From assembly GCF_003284925.1 (NCBI RefSeq), contig NZ_QMEX01000002.1:62001-126000 (forward strand): a DNA stretch of 64,000 nucleotides, read 5' to 3'. Below are positions 51,562 to 60,685 of the stretch, piece after piece. Each line of letters starts with the position of its first letter. Position 1 is the stretch's first letter. The translations under genes and the position numbers were made by a program. This stretch comes from Mycolicibacter senuensis. Its GTDB lineage: Bacteria > Actinomycetota > Actinomycetes > Mycobacteriales > Mycobacteriaceae. The notes under the pieces are model-generated. The model saw only the letters and a list, made by a program, of their open reading frames with translations, ran no database searches and was not told the origin of the DNA.

Positions 51562-53181
51562 ATGCTTATCGGAGACATTGCGACCAATAACGCCCGCCGG
51601 TACCCAGACAAGCGGGCGCTCGTCGATGCCGATCGGACGCACACCTGGTCGCAGGTGGACGCACGCGCCCGACGTCTGGCCAACTTCATGACCGACAGGG
51701 GCCTGAACCGCGGCGACCGGGTGATGGTGATCGCCCGCAACTGCATTGAGTGGCCAGAGATCTCGTTCGGACTGGCCGAGGCCGGACTCGTGGCCGTCCC
51801 GGTCAACATCCGACTCGCACCTGACGAGGTCGCCCACGTCCGTGATGACTCCGGGGCACGTGCGGCGATCATCCACGCCGACCACGTCGTGAAGTTCGTC
51901 GGCGAATTGGCGGAGTTGGCGGTGCTACTCGGCATTGGCACTCAGAAAACGATCGGCGACCACGAGCTAATCACCGACTACGACACCGCTTTAGCACATG
52001 CCAGGCCGAGTGTGCCGCCGAAGTGCATCTCCCCCGACGACACCGCGGTCATCCTGTACACCAGCGGGACCACCGGCCGGGCCAAGGGCGTGATGCACAC
52101 TCACCGCGGGCTGCTCTACCAGGCCGCGGACACTAACCTGGTAACGGAGGCCAACCGCTCCGACGTCATGCTGGCGACAACCCCGTTTTTCACCGCGGGC
52201 GGCATGGTGCGCACCGTGTCGTGGCTCTACCTCGGCCAGACCATGGTGATCCACCAACGGTTCGATCCCCAGGCCGTGATCGACGAGATCGAGCGAAGCA
52301 AAATAACTTTCACCACCTTCATCCCGACCATGCTGCACCGCACGCTGGCTATTCTCGAAAACGGCCCGCGTCGCGACATGTCAAGTCTGCGCCGGATCTC
52401 CTACGGCTCAGCACCGGTACCGCCTGGCCTGGCGCGCAAGGCAATGGATCTGCTCGGCTGCGATCTGCAGCAACGCTACGGGCTGACCGAATGCGGAGGG
52501 CAGGCCACCATATTGACGCCCCAGGACCATCGCGACATCGTTGACGGCAAGACGTCGATCACCACCTCCTGTGGCCAGGAGACTCCGATGTGCTCGATCC
52601 GCGTCATCTCCACCGAAGAGGGAGCCGACGGCAACGACGCGCGGATCGGCGAGGTCGGCGAAATCGTCATCGTCAGCCCGGCCAACGCGATCGGGTACTG
52701 GAACCGGCCTGAGCAGACCGCCGAGACGTTCCGCCCCGACGGATTGCGCACTGGCGATCTCGGTTACCTCGACGCCGAGAACTACCTGCACATCACCGGC
52801 CGCAAGACAGACATGATCATCTCCGGCGGATTCAACGTCTACCCCGCCGAGATCGAACGGGTCATCGCGCAAAACCTCGGCGTTGACCTGGTTGCGGTTG
52901 TCGGGGTGCCGGACCCGGAGTGGGGTGAGACGCCCATCGCCGTGGTGATCCCCAAGCCCCATGTCACCGATCTGGACGGGCTCACTTCCGAATTGACCGT
53001 GCTCTGCAGGGCGGAGTTGGCTGGATACAAGCAACCGCGTCGGTTCGAATACCGCACCGAATTCCCGTTGGGGCCGGCGGGCAAGATCCTCAAACGTGAG
53101 ATCGCAAACCAGGTGGTTCAGGTTGACGAAATGGCTGAGAGTCTGCCGGCGGCATCCGGGCCAAGCAAGGAGCGCCCATGA
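51562..53181 (+). CDS. Acyl-CoA synthetase (AMP-forming)
   Basis: 539 aa. VILYTSGTTGRAKGVMHTH, QQRYGLTECGGQ, LRTGDLGYLDAENYLHITGR, KTDMIISGGFNVYPAEIE and the catalytic Lys in GPAGKILKREI are complete. A fatty-acid or aryl-acid CoA ligase. It starts 5 nt after the dioxygenase beta gene and overlaps the enoyl-CoA hydratase, so CoA activation and ring dioxygenation are co-expressed. Confidence 0.93.
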   Translation: MLIGDIATNNARRYPDKRALVDADRTHTWSQVDARARRLANFMTDRGLNRGDRVMVIARNCIEWPEISFGLAEAGLVAVPVNIRLAPDEVAHVRDDSGARAAIIHADHVVKFVGELAELAVLLGIGTQKTIGDHELITDYDTALAHARPSVPPKCISPDDTAVILYTSGTTGRAKGVMHTHRGLLYQAADTNLVTEANRSDVMLATTPFFTAGGMVRTVSWLYLGQTMVIHQRFDPQAVIDEIERSKITFTTFIPTMLHRTLAILENGPRRDMSSLRRISYGSAPVPPGLARKAMDLLGCDLQQRYGLTECGGQATILTPQDHRDIVDGKTSITTSCGQETPMCSIRVISTEEGADGNDARIGEVGEIVIVSPANAIGYWNRPEQTAETFRPDGLRTGDLGYLDAENYLHITGRKTDMIISGGFNVYPAEIERVIAQNLGVDLVAVVGVPDPEWGETPIAVVIPKPHVTDLDGLTSELTVLCRAELAGYKQPRRFEYRTEFPLGPAGKILKREIANQVVQVDEMAESLPAASGPSKERP

Positions 53182-53963
53182 TCGACCTGAGCAGCCCGAC
53201 CACCATCGAATTCGAGGTACGCGAACACGTCGCCACGGTGACGCTGAACCGGCCGGAAAAACTGAACAGTTTCAACAAGCGGATGGCGGACGAACTCACC
53301 GCGGTGTGGGCAACGGTTCGCGACGACGACGACATTCGTGTCGCGGTGCTGCGCGCCAACGGTGACCGCGCGTTCTGCACCGGGATCGACGTGTCGGAGG
53401 GCACCTGGTGGACACAGGAGCCGATCTTCAACCAGGAGGATCCCGGAGCCTTCCTGGGCCCGAAGGCGCACCGGGTGTGGAAGCCGGTGATCGCGGCGCT
53501 GCACGGCATCGTTGCCGGCGGCGCAATGTATTTCGTCAACGAATGCGAATTCGCCATCTGCGGTGAATCCGCCACCTTCTTCGACCCGCACGCCAATGCC
53601 GGGATCGTCTCGGCGCTGGAGCCGATGGGCATGCTGGCCCTCGGGGTGCCCTACGGCGAGGTGATGCGGTGGGCGCTGCTCGGCAGTGAGGAGCGGTTGA
53701 CCGCCCAGACCGCGTTACGGATCGGACTGGTCACCGAGATCGTGCCCGATGACAGGTTGCGGTCCCGAGCAATGGAATTCGCCTGTGAGATCGCCTCCCG
53801 GCGACCCGCGGGTATCCAGGGCACCGTGCGCGCGATGTGGGAGGCTCGCGACCTGCCGCCGGCGATCGCAGCGCGGCACGGCATGTCCTATACGCATCTC
53901 GGCAATGCCGGCGACGGACGTACTGACTCACGTACCAATAAGAAAGCCGCGCGGACGCGGTGA
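53178..53963 (+). CDS. Enoyl-CoA hydratase/isomerase family protein
   Basis: 261 aa crotonase fold. VATVTLNRPEKLNSFNKRM, FCTGIDVSEGTWW, LHGIVAGGAMYFVNECEFAI (second oxyanion segment) and FFDPHANAGIVSALEPMGML. The catalytic Glu pair of classical hydratases is not obvious in the last segment, so an isomerase or hydrolase role is possible. Overlaps the synthetase and is followed after 8 nt by the aldehyde dehydrogenase. Confidence 0.9.
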   Translation: MIDLSSPTTIEFEVREHVATVTLNRPEKLNSFNKRMADELTAVWATVRDDDDIRVAVLRANGDRAFCTGIDVSEGTWWTQEPIFNQEDPGAFLGPKAHRVWKPVIAALHGIVAGGAMYFVNECEFAICGESATFFDPHANAGIVSALEPMGMLALGVPYGEVMRWALLGSEERLTAQTALRIGLVTEIVPDDRLRSRAMEFACEIASRRPAGIQGTVRAMWEARDLPPAIAARHGMSYTHLGNAGDGRTDSRTNKKAARTR

Positions 53964-53971
53964 GGACGACG

Positions 53972-55462
53972 ATGACTGACACCGCGGCCGAACAACTGGC
54001 TGCCTTCACATTGCTGATCGGTGGCGAACAGACCGCTGCCGCCTCCGGTGCGACCTACGACAGCGTCGACCCGTTCACCGGCCGTCCTTGGGTCAGGGTC
54101 CCCGATGCGGGCGCCGCCGACGTCGACCGCGCGGTGGCTGCCGCACGGGCCGCTCTGGCCGGACCGTGGGGTCAGCTCACCGCGACCGCCCGCGGCAAGC
54201 TCATCTGGCGACTCGGCGAAATCATCGCGCGCGAAGCCGAGGCCCTGGCCGATCTGGAGGTCCGCGACGGCGGGAAACTGGTGCGCGAGATGGTCGGTCA
54301 GATGCGCTCGCTGCCCGACTACTACTTCTACTATGCGGGTCTGGCCGACAAGCTGCAGGGCGAGGTGATCCCGACCGACAAGCCCAATTACCTCGTCTAC
54401 TCCCGCCACGAACCGGTCGGAGTCGTCGGCGCGATCACCCCGTGGAACTCGCCGCTGTTGCTACTGACCTGGAAACTGGCTGCCGGCCTGGCAGCCGGCT
54501 GCACATTCGTGGTCAAGCCCAGTGACCACACGCCGGCCTCGACGCTGGCGTTCGCGACGTTGTTCGCCGAGGCGGGCTTCCCGGCCGGGGTGATCAACGT
54601 CGTCACCGGATGGGGGCCCGAGACGGGTGCGGCACTGGCGGCGCACCCGGGTGTGGACAAGATCGCGTTCACCGGCTCGACCGCGACCGGGATTCAGGTC
54701 GGCAAAGCCGCGATCGAGAATATGACGCGGTTCAGCCTGGAGCTGGGCGGCAAGTCGGCGCAGGTGGTCTTCGACGACGCCGACCTCGCTGCGGCGGCCA
54801 ACGGTGTGATCGCGGGCGTATTCGCCGCCACCGGCCAGACCTGCCTGGCCGGGGCGCGCCTGCTGGTGCACGAGAACGTGGCCGATGCATTGGTGGACAG
54901 GATCGTCGCGCGGGCGTCAACGATCAAGCTCGGCGACCCGAAAGATCCCAGCACCGAAATGGGGCCGGTGGCCAATGCGCCCCAGTACGAAAAGGTGCTG
55001 TCGCATTTCGCTTCCGCGCGCGAGCAGGGCGCAACGATTGCCTACGGCGGCGAACCCGCCGGCGACCTCGGGGGTTTCTTCGTCAAACCCACCGTGCTCA
55101 CCGGGGTGAACCCGTCGATGCGGGCGGTCGCCGAGGAGATCTTCGGCCCGGTGCTCACCGTGATGACCTTCCGAGACGAGGACGAAGCTGTCGCCGCGGC
55201 AAACGCCACCGAGTTCGGCCTCGCCGGGGCGGTATGGACCAAAGACGTCCACCGGGCCCACCGGGTGGCAGCCAAGCTACGAGCGGGGACCGTGTGGGTC
55301 AACGCATACCGCGTTGTCGCACCCCATGTGCCATTCGGCGGCATTGGGCACAGCGGCATCGGCCGTGAGAACGGCATCGAGGCCATCAAAGATTTCACCG
55401 AGACCAAGGCGGTGTGGGTGGAGCTGTCCGGGGAAACCCGTGATCCATTCACGCTCGGATGA
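53972..55462 (+). CDS. Aldehyde dehydrogenase
   Basis: 496 aa from ATG 53972 (GAGG 6 nt upstream; GTG 53960 also possible). GAITPWNSPLLLLTWKLAAG, LELGGKSAQVVFDDADLAAA, catalytic Cys in ATGQTCLAGARLL and EEIFGPVLTVMTFRDEDEAV are all present. Oxidises an aldehyde to an acid with NAD(P)+. Second aldehyde dehydrogenase of the window, distinct from that at 17552. Confidence 0.93.
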   Translation: MTDTAAEQLAAFTLLIGGEQTAAASGATYDSVDPFTGRPWVRVPDAGAADVDRAVAAARAALAGPWGQLTATARGKLIWRLGEIIAREAEALADLEVRDGGKLVREMVGQMRSLPDYYFYYAGLADKLQGEVIPTDKPNYLVYSRHEPVGVVGAITPWNSPLLLLTWKLAAGLAAGCTFVVKPSDHTPASTLAFATLFAEAGFPAGVINVVTGWGPETGAALAAHPGVDKIAFTGSTATGIQVGKAAIENMTRFSLELGGKSAQVVFDDADLAAAANGVIAGVFAATGQTCLAGARLLVHENVADALVDRIVARASTIKLGDPKDPSTEMGPVANAPQYEKVLSHFASAREQGATIAYGGEPAGDLGGFFVKPTVLTGVNPSMRAVAEEIFGPVLTVMTFRDEDEAVAAANATEFGLAGAVWTKDVHRAHRVAAKLRAGTVWVNAYRVVAPHVPFGGIGHSGIGRENGIEAIKDFTETKAVWVELSGETRDPFTLG

Positions 55463-55488
55463 GCGTGAAGACAATTAGGGAGAACACC

Positions 55489-56079
55489 ATGAGCTTCGAC
55501 ATCGATGCGGCCAACAACGTGCTGGCCGGCCTGCGGCCCTTTCCGGTCGCCGTCACCACGACCGACAACGGCTTCGCCAACGGACTGATGTCACTGTCGG
55601 CCGGCTCGGCCAGCATTGTGCCGGAGTTGCCGCGAGCTACCGTCAGCCTGACCAAGTACAACAGAACCCATGACATGCTGCTGAGCTCAGGGGTTTTCGC
55701 GATGCACATGCTGTCGGCAGGTCCCGATGACATCGACAAATCGCTCGAGATCCTGATGACCCTGGGCGGCAGCTCGGGCCGCGACGGCGACAAGATCTCA
55801 AAGCTGCGGACCAAGCCGGGCGTCACCGGTGCCCCGATCCTGCTGGATGCGCACAGCTATGTGGAATGCCGGATCACCGGCTCGCTCGACAATGACGAAA
55901 ACACCATCTTCGTCGGCGACGTGGTGGCCGCCGAAGTATTCAGTCCGGCGCAACGGCTGCGGATCGGCGAGGCGTGGGGCAAGCTGCCGAACGACTGGAT
56001 CGAGCAGTACGAGGCCAACCACGTTCCGCAGTTGGAGAACGCCCGCCAACACCGGGCCGGCACGGCGCAGCGGGCATAG
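55489..56079 (+). CDS. Flavin reductase-like FMN-binding protein
   Basis: 196 aa from ATG 55489 (GGGAG 6 nt upstream; ATG 55459, overlapping the previous stop, is an alternative). LRPFPVAVTTTDNGFANGLM and NRTHDMLLSSGVFAMHMLSA with VTGAPILLDAHSYVECRITG are features of the split-barrel flavin reductase fold. It could supply reduced flavin to an oxygenase, but no two-component flavin monooxygenase is next to it. Followed directly by the acyl-CoA dehydrogenase. Confidence 0.82.
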   Translation: MSFDIDAANNVLAGLRPFPVAVTTTDNGFANGLMSLSAGSASIVPELPRATVSLTKYNRTHDMLLSSGVFAMHMLSAGPDDIDKSLEILMTLGGSSGRDGDKISKLRTKPGVTGAPILLDAHSYVECRITGSLDNDENTIFVGDVVAAEVFSPAQRLRIGEAWGKLPNDWIEQYEANHVPQLENARQHRAGTAQRA

Positions 56080-57255
56080 ATGACCCGCCCGGAGCCCGGA
56101 ACGACGGGGGCCTGGCAGCTTCCGGACGAGCTGGTCATGCTGCGCGACACCGTGCGGCGGTTCATGACGGCATACGTTCATCCCGTTGAGGAGAAGCTCG
56201 ATCACGACACCGTCGGCCTGCCGCGAGAACACCTCGTCGAACTGCAGGCCAAGGCGCGCGAACTCGGACTGTGGGCACTACAGACGCCCGAGGAATTTGG
56301 CGGTGCTGGACTGAGCGTCCTCGGTCAGGTCGTGGTCGGCGAGGAGGCATCCAAATGCCGGATGGGGGCATTCTTCCCGGCACTCGGCGCGTTCGGCGGA
56401 AACCCCCCCAACGTCATGTTCAAGGCGTCACCCGAGCAGTTCGACAAGTACGCTCGCCCCATCATCGACGGCACCATGACCAAGGCGTACACCGCGATCA
56501 CCGAAGCCGCCGGCGGATCTGATCCGGCCCGAGCGATTCAGCTCAAGGCTGTGCGCGACGGTGATGCCTATGTGCTCAACGGCTCGAAGATGTGGATTTC
56601 ACACGCACCGGGCGCCGACTGGGGTGTCGTGTACGCCCGTACCGGCGAGGGCCGCAGCGGGATCTCGTGCTTTATCGTCGAAAAAGACACGCCTGGAATC
56701 ACTTTCAACCGCATCGGAGTGATGGCTTCATTTGCTCCCTATGAGCTTCACTTCGACGACGTCCGGATTCCGATTGACCAGCTGATCGGCGAAGAGGGCC
56801 AGGGATTCGCCCTGGCGAGTGACTTCCTGGTCCATGGCCGGATCATCTACGCCGCTGGCCCGATCGGTATCGCGCAACTGGCGCTCCAGGAGGCCTGTCA
56901 GTGGTCCCGCGAACGGGAAGTGTTCGGCGGCAAGCTCGCTGACAAGCAGGGCATTCAGTGGATGCTCGTCAACAGCGAAGTCGAGTTGCGTGCCGCACGG
57001 CTGCTGATGTATCAAGCGGCGTGGAACGCCGACCTGGGCCGCCCTGATGTACGCACCGACGCGTCCATCGCCAAGTTGTACGGCACCGAGGTGGCCTACC
57101 AAGTTCTTGACCGATGCATCCAGATCCACGGCGCGTTAGGACTTTCCACCGAGCTCCCGCTAGAACGCTGGTTCCGCGACCTGCGGGTCAAACGTCTTGG
57201 TGAAGGTGCCAGCGAGGTGCAGCGGGAAGTCGTCGCCCGTTCACTGTTGCGATAG
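56080..57255 (+). CDS. Acyl-CoA dehydrogenase
   Basis: 391 aa. AITEAAGGSDPARAIQLKAV, LNGSKMWISHAPGADWGVVY, and the C-terminal RLGEGASEVQREVVARSLL with Glu directly before GAS as in classical single-subunit acyl-CoA dehydrogenases. So this one keeps the usual catalytic base, unlike the enzyme at 43833. ATG follows the previous TAG with no gap. Last gene of the ten-gene operon. Confidence 0.92.
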   Translation: MTRPEPGTTGAWQLPDELVMLRDTVRRFMTAYVHPVEEKLDHDTVGLPREHLVELQAKARELGLWALQTPEEFGGAGLSVLGQVVVGEEASKCRMGAFFPALGAFGGNPPNVMFKASPEQFDKYARPIIDGTMTKAYTAITEAAGGSDPARAIQLKAVRDGDAYVLNGSKMWISHAPGADWGVVYARTGEGRSGISCFIVEKDTPGITFNRIGVMASFAPYELHFDDVRIPIDQLIGEEGQGFALASDFLVHGRIIYAAGPIGIAQLALQEACQWSREREVFGGKLADKQGIQWMLVNSEVELRAARLLMYQAAWNADLGRPDVRTDASIAKLYGTEVAYQVLDRCIQIHGALGLSTELPLERWFRDLRVKRLGEGASEVQREVVARSLLR

Positions 57256-57272
57256 GAGTGCTGCCGAGTAGA

Positions 57273-58085
57273 TCAAGCCACCATCAGCTGGCTTTGCTCC
57301 CAGAAGCTTGCCCCGAGCGCCACGTCATCAGCTGAACGGTTTGCTGCTGCAGGTCGTCGCTTCTTGTAGTGCAAGCCTGGAGACCAGTCGAGTCCCGGCG
57401 TCGACTCGGCCAACCACACCAAAGTGTCCGCGCCCCGTTCGGGCGCCAGTAGAACGCGGTTGGCGACCGAGTGGTACAGCAGTCGCATGAGGATCGTCGA
57501 GTCGGCGCCGAAATTCGACGCCACGGGGCCGGGTTCGAATGACACGGCGGCAACCCCGGCTTGGCCATATCGTCGGTGAAGTTCTCTGGTGAACAGGATG
57601 TTCGCCAACTTCGCGGCCGAATATGCGCTGGTGGCTGAATACTTTCGGTGCGGATCAAAGTCGTCTGATCGGATCCGGCCGCCTCGGTTGACGCTGCTCG
57701 ACGTCGCGATCACCGTTGCTTTGTTCACGAGGAGCCGTGGCAGGAGCAATGTGGTCAGCAGGAACGGCGCCAAGTGATTGACTTGAAGCGTCATTTCGTG
57801 TCCGTCGACCGTGCTTTGACGCTTCCCCATGATGCCGCCGGCGTTGTTGCACAAGACGTCGATAACCGGGTATTGCTCCAGTAACTCCGCTGCCAGTTGC
57901 CGAACATCGCCGAGGTGCGCGAAATCGCAGACGTGATACGGCCCGCCGACTTCGTTCGCGATCGCCCGCGTCTTATCGATCGAACGTCCGACCACGGCGA
58001 CCGTGTGACCGGCGCGATGCAGAGCAAGTGCCGCCGCGCGCCCAATCCCGTCGCTGGCGCCGGTAATGATGATCGTCTTCGCCAT
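57273..58085 (-). CDS. Short-chain dehydrogenase (retinol dehydrogenase-like)
   Basis: 270 aa. TGASDGIGRAAALALHRAG, CNNAGGIMGKRQSTVDGHEM, VIATSSSVNRGG and SAYSAAKLANILFTREL give an intact Ser-Tyr-Lys site. Similar in plan to the SDR at 59858-60685. ATG 58085. Divergent from the TetR gene at 58271, with a TGACAGT-type operator in between, so it is probably controlled by that regulator. Confidence 0.9.
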   Translation of the reverse strand: MAKTIIITGASDGIGRAAALALHRAGHTVAVVGRSIDKTRAIANEVGGPYHVCDFAHLGDVRQLAAELLEQYPVIDVLCNNAGGIMGKRQSTVDGHEMTLQVNHLAPFLLTTLLLPRLLVNKATVIATSSSVNRGGRIRSDDFDPHRKYSATSAYSAAKLANILFTRELHRRYGQAGVAAVSFEPGPVASNFGADSTILMRLLYHSVANRVLLAPERGADTLVWLAESTPGLDWSPGLHYKKRRPAAANRSADDVALGASFWEQSQLMVA

Positions 58086-58170
58086 CAGCCGTCTCGTTCA
58101 GTTGCCGGTGCGACGGTCCGCCATTACACACACCACGACATCAGTGATGCGCACCGACCGCCCGGTTATA

Positions 58171-58186
58171 TGACAGTACACTGCCA
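58171..58186. promoter_or_regulatory. TGACAGTnnACTGTCA-type operator between divergent SDR and TetR genes
   Basis: TGACAGTACACTGCCA, one base off the palindrome at 6951 and 7010. Reading leftward TATAAC adjoins it and may be the SDR -10; rightward CATAGT may serve the TetR gene. The rest of the 185-bp gap shows nothing else. Confidence 0.65.
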
Positions 58187-58270
58187 CATAGTTGGGGCGT
58201 AGCGCGGTATTGGCGGGAAGCAGAGTGCAGTTCCCCGAGAGCGCAGACCGATGCGGCCATACCGAGGAAG

Positions 58271-58891
58271 ATGCAGAATGTCCCGGTGCCGGAAGTATCG
58301 AGCGCCCCGGGATGGCAGCGGCGGCGACGCGTGCTGTTTGACGAGTACGAACGGATCGCACTCACGCTGTTCGCCGCGCGCGGGTTTCGCAGCGTCACGA
58401 TCGACGAGATCGCCGAGGAAGCGGGCGTTTCGGCGCGAACGTTGTTCCGGTACTTCCCGACCAAAGAGGACTTCCTGCTCGCCTACGCGCGACGCGAGTT
58501 AGCGGCCACCGTCGACACGATCGCTTCGCTCGAGCCCAGCCCGACGCCACTGACCACCGCATGGGAGGCGATCCGTTCGCGTTTCGGCGCGGGAAGAGCG
58601 GACCTCGATGCCGTGAACCTATGGCGTGCGGCCGCCGCGGAAGCGCCGGACGTCCTCGCGCGCACCCGGGGTGAACGCCAGGAAGGCTTACTCGACGCCT
58701 TGGCGGCATACTGCTCGGTGTCGCTGGGAGTCGACGCCGCCCACGACGCCCGTCCGCGACTCTATGCCGGTGTCATCGCCGGCGCCGACATGGCCGTGAT
58801 CGAACTCTGGAGCCGCTCGACTCTGACTCCCGCTCAAGTCGGCCAGGCCGCGGAGGCCTTCTTCGCCTCGCTGACCGCATCGCTGGGGTAA
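58271..58891 (+). CDS. TetR-family transcriptional regulator
   Basis: 206 aa. YERIALTLFAARGFRSVTID and EIAEEAGVSARTLFRYFPTK form the HTH; recognition helix SARTLFRYF is close to SPRTFFRYF of the TetR at 8129. ATG 58271 follows GAGGAAG closely. It likely binds the TGACAGT operator at 58171 (autoregulation and the divergent SDR) and possibly the palindrome at 58947 before the next operon. Confidence 0.9.
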   Translation: MQNVPVPEVSSAPGWQRRRRVLFDEYERIALTLFAARGFRSVTIDEIAEEAGVSARTLFRYFPTKEDFLLAYARRELAATVDTIASLEPSPTPLTTAWEAIRSRFGAGRADLDAVNLWRAAAAEAPDVLARTRGERQEGLLDALAAYCSVSLGVDAAHDARPRLYAGVIAGADMAVIELWSRSTLTPAQVGQAAEAFFASLTASLG

Positions 58892-58946
58892 GTCCGCCAC
58901 GTCACTTTTCGGTCGGGCTTGTGCCCGTCGCCACCGACGGTTACTT

Positions 58947-58961
58947 TGTCAGTAACTGACA
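58947..58961. promoter_or_regulatory. TGTCAGTAACTGACA palindrome upstream of the SDR/hydratase operon
   Basis: Perfect 7-1-7 palindrome, 21 nt before ATG 58983. Half-sites resemble but do not equal the ACTGTCA operator. Flanked by TTACTT (-35-like) and AGAATA (-10-like). Confidence 0.55.
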
Positions 58962-58982
58962 GAATAACGAGGTGGGATTTCG

Positions 58983-59852
58983 ATGAGCAGCCGTCTTGCA
59001 GGAAAGGTCGCATTCATCACCGGCGCGGCCCGCGGCCAAGGTCGCGCACACGCTGTCCGGATGGCCGAGGAAGGCGCTGACATCATCGCGGTCGACATCT
59101 GCGAACAGATCAAGTCCAATAAGTACCCGCTGGCGACGCAGCAGGACCTCGACGAGACGACCAAGTTGGTCACCGAGCTGGGCGCTGGCATCGTCGCGGT
59201 GAAAGCCGATGTCCGCGAGCGTGACCAGTTGCGGGACGCCTTGGAGACGGGCATCGCGCAGTTCGGCCGACTCGACATTGTCGTCGCCAACGCCGGCATC
59301 CTGCCGATGGCCCTCGGCGACCCCCACCCCTCGGATTTCGTCGACTCGACCGACGTGGACCTCGTCGGCGTCATGAACACCATCGCGGTCGCGATCACGC
59401 ACCTGGGCGAGGGCGGGTCGATCATCGTGACCGGTTCTACCGCGGGCATGATGCCGGGCACCACGTCGAACCCGGTCATGGGCCCCGGCGGTGCCGGATA
59501 CTCCTGGTCGAAGAAGACGCTGATCGGTTATGTCGAAGAGATGTCGATGCATCTGGCATCACGTTTCATTCGGGTCAACGCCATCCATCCGACCAACGTC
59601 AACACCCACCTGATGCACAACGATGGCATGTACGGAATCTTCCGGCCCGACCTCGAGCACCCGACCCGCGAGGACGTGGAGCCGGCGTTCACCTACTTCC
59701 AGGCGATGCCGATCCCGTACATCGAACCGGTTGACGTCGCCAATCTGGCGGTCTTCCTGGCCAGCGACGAGGCTCGCTACATCACCGGGCAGCAGATCCG
59801 CATCGACGCGGGTGCACTAGTCAAGTTCCCCGACGGGCCAACGTCGCTGTAA
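58983..59852 (+). CDS. Mycofactocin-coupled SDR family oxidoreductase
   Basis: 289 aa. The N-terminus GKVAFITGAARGQGRAHAVR with EEGADIIAVDIC, the DETTKLVTELGAGIVAVKAD segment and the long IPYIEPVDVANLAVFLASDE C-terminus are those of the mycofactocin-dependent SDR group, which hold NAD(H) tightly and pass electrons to mycofactocin. Catalytic residues lie in TGSTAGMM and AGYSWSKK. GAGG lies before ATG 58983. First of a three-gene operon. Oxidation of a secondary alcohol is expected. Confidence 0.88.
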   Translation: MSSRLAGKVAFITGAARGQGRAHAVRMAEEGADIIAVDICEQIKSNKYPLATQQDLDETTKLVTELGAGIVAVKADVRERDQLRDALETGIAQFGRLDIVVANAGILPMALGDPHPSDFVDSTDVDLVGVMNTIAVAITHLGEGGSIIVTGSTAGMMPGTTSNPVMGPGGAGYSWSKKTLIGYVEEMSMHLASRFIRVNAIHPTNVNTHLMHNDGMYGIFRPDLEHPTREDVEPAFTYFQAMPIPYIEPVDVANLAVFLASDEARYITGQQIRIDAGALVKFPDGPTSL

Positions 59853-59857
59853 AGCCG

Positions 59858-60685
59858 ATGCGAGTCATTGTCACCGGCGCCAACAGCGGGGTCGGGAAGG
59901 CGACCGCGACCGCACTGGCGGCGGCGGGTCATCAAGTGGTCATCGCGTGCCGAACCGTCACCAAAGGCAAGCAGGCAGCTGCCCAGATGGCGGGTGACGT
60001 CGAGGTACGCCACCTCGATCTCGCCGATCTGTCCAGCGTGCGAACATTCGCCGATTCGGTGGATTCCGTTGACGTTCTGGTGAACAACGCCGGTGTACTG
60101 GGTTTGCCCCTGACCCGAACGGCGGACGGGTTCGAGGCGCACATCGGAACGAACCATCTCGGTCACTTTGCGCTGACGTGTCTGCTCGGCGACCGGATCC
60201 GCGATCGCATCGTGGTAGTTGCCAGCAGTAACTACGCGCTGGCCCGCCTACATCTGGACGACCTGAACTGGCAACGCCGACGCTACAACCCATGGTCGGC
60301 TTACGGCGAGTCCAAACTCGCCAATCTGCTGTTCGTCCGGGAACTGGTTCGGCGTGGCCGCACCGCGTATGCGGCCGATCCGGGGATGGTCGCCAGTGAT
60401 ATCACGCGCGACGGCAGCCGCCTTGTGCGCTGGGCCGGCAGAGTGATCTCTCCGCACGTCGGCCAGAGCATCAGCGATGGAGCGCGCTCAACCATCCAGG
60501 CGGTCAGCACCAACCTGCCCAACGGTACCTACATCGCGCCACGAGGACTCGCCCACCAGTGGGGCAAACCGAGGCCAACGAGGCTGCGTGCACACGCCCT
60601 TTATCCCGCTGATGCGCAACGTCTTTGGAAACGGTCCGCCGAACTCACCGGTTGCGATCTGCCCCACAGGAGAATCGATGTCTGA
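59858..60685 (+). CDS. Short-chain dehydrogenase (retinol dehydrogenase-like)
   Basis: 275 aa. MRVIVTGANSGVGKATATAL, VNNAGVLGLPLTRTADGFEA, VVVASSNYA and SAYGESKLANLLFVREL supply cofactor motif, Ser, Tyr and Lys. It starts 5 nt after the mycofactocin-coupled SDR stop and its end overlaps the hydratase start by 8 nt. Similar in plan to the protein at 57273-58085. Confidence 0.9.
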   Translation: MRVIVTGANSGVGKATATALAAAGHQVVIACRTVTKGKQAAAQMAGDVEVRHLDLADLSSVRTFADSVDSVDVLVNNAGVLGLPLTRTADGFEAHIGTNHLGHFALTCLLGDRIRDRIVVVASSNYALARLHLDDLNWQRRRYNPWSAYGESKLANLLFVRELVRRGRTAYAADPGMVASDITRDGSRLVRWAGRVISPHVGQSISDGARSTIQAVSTNLPNGTYIAPRGLAHQWGKPRPTRLRAHALYPADAQRLWKRSAELTGCDLPHRRIDV

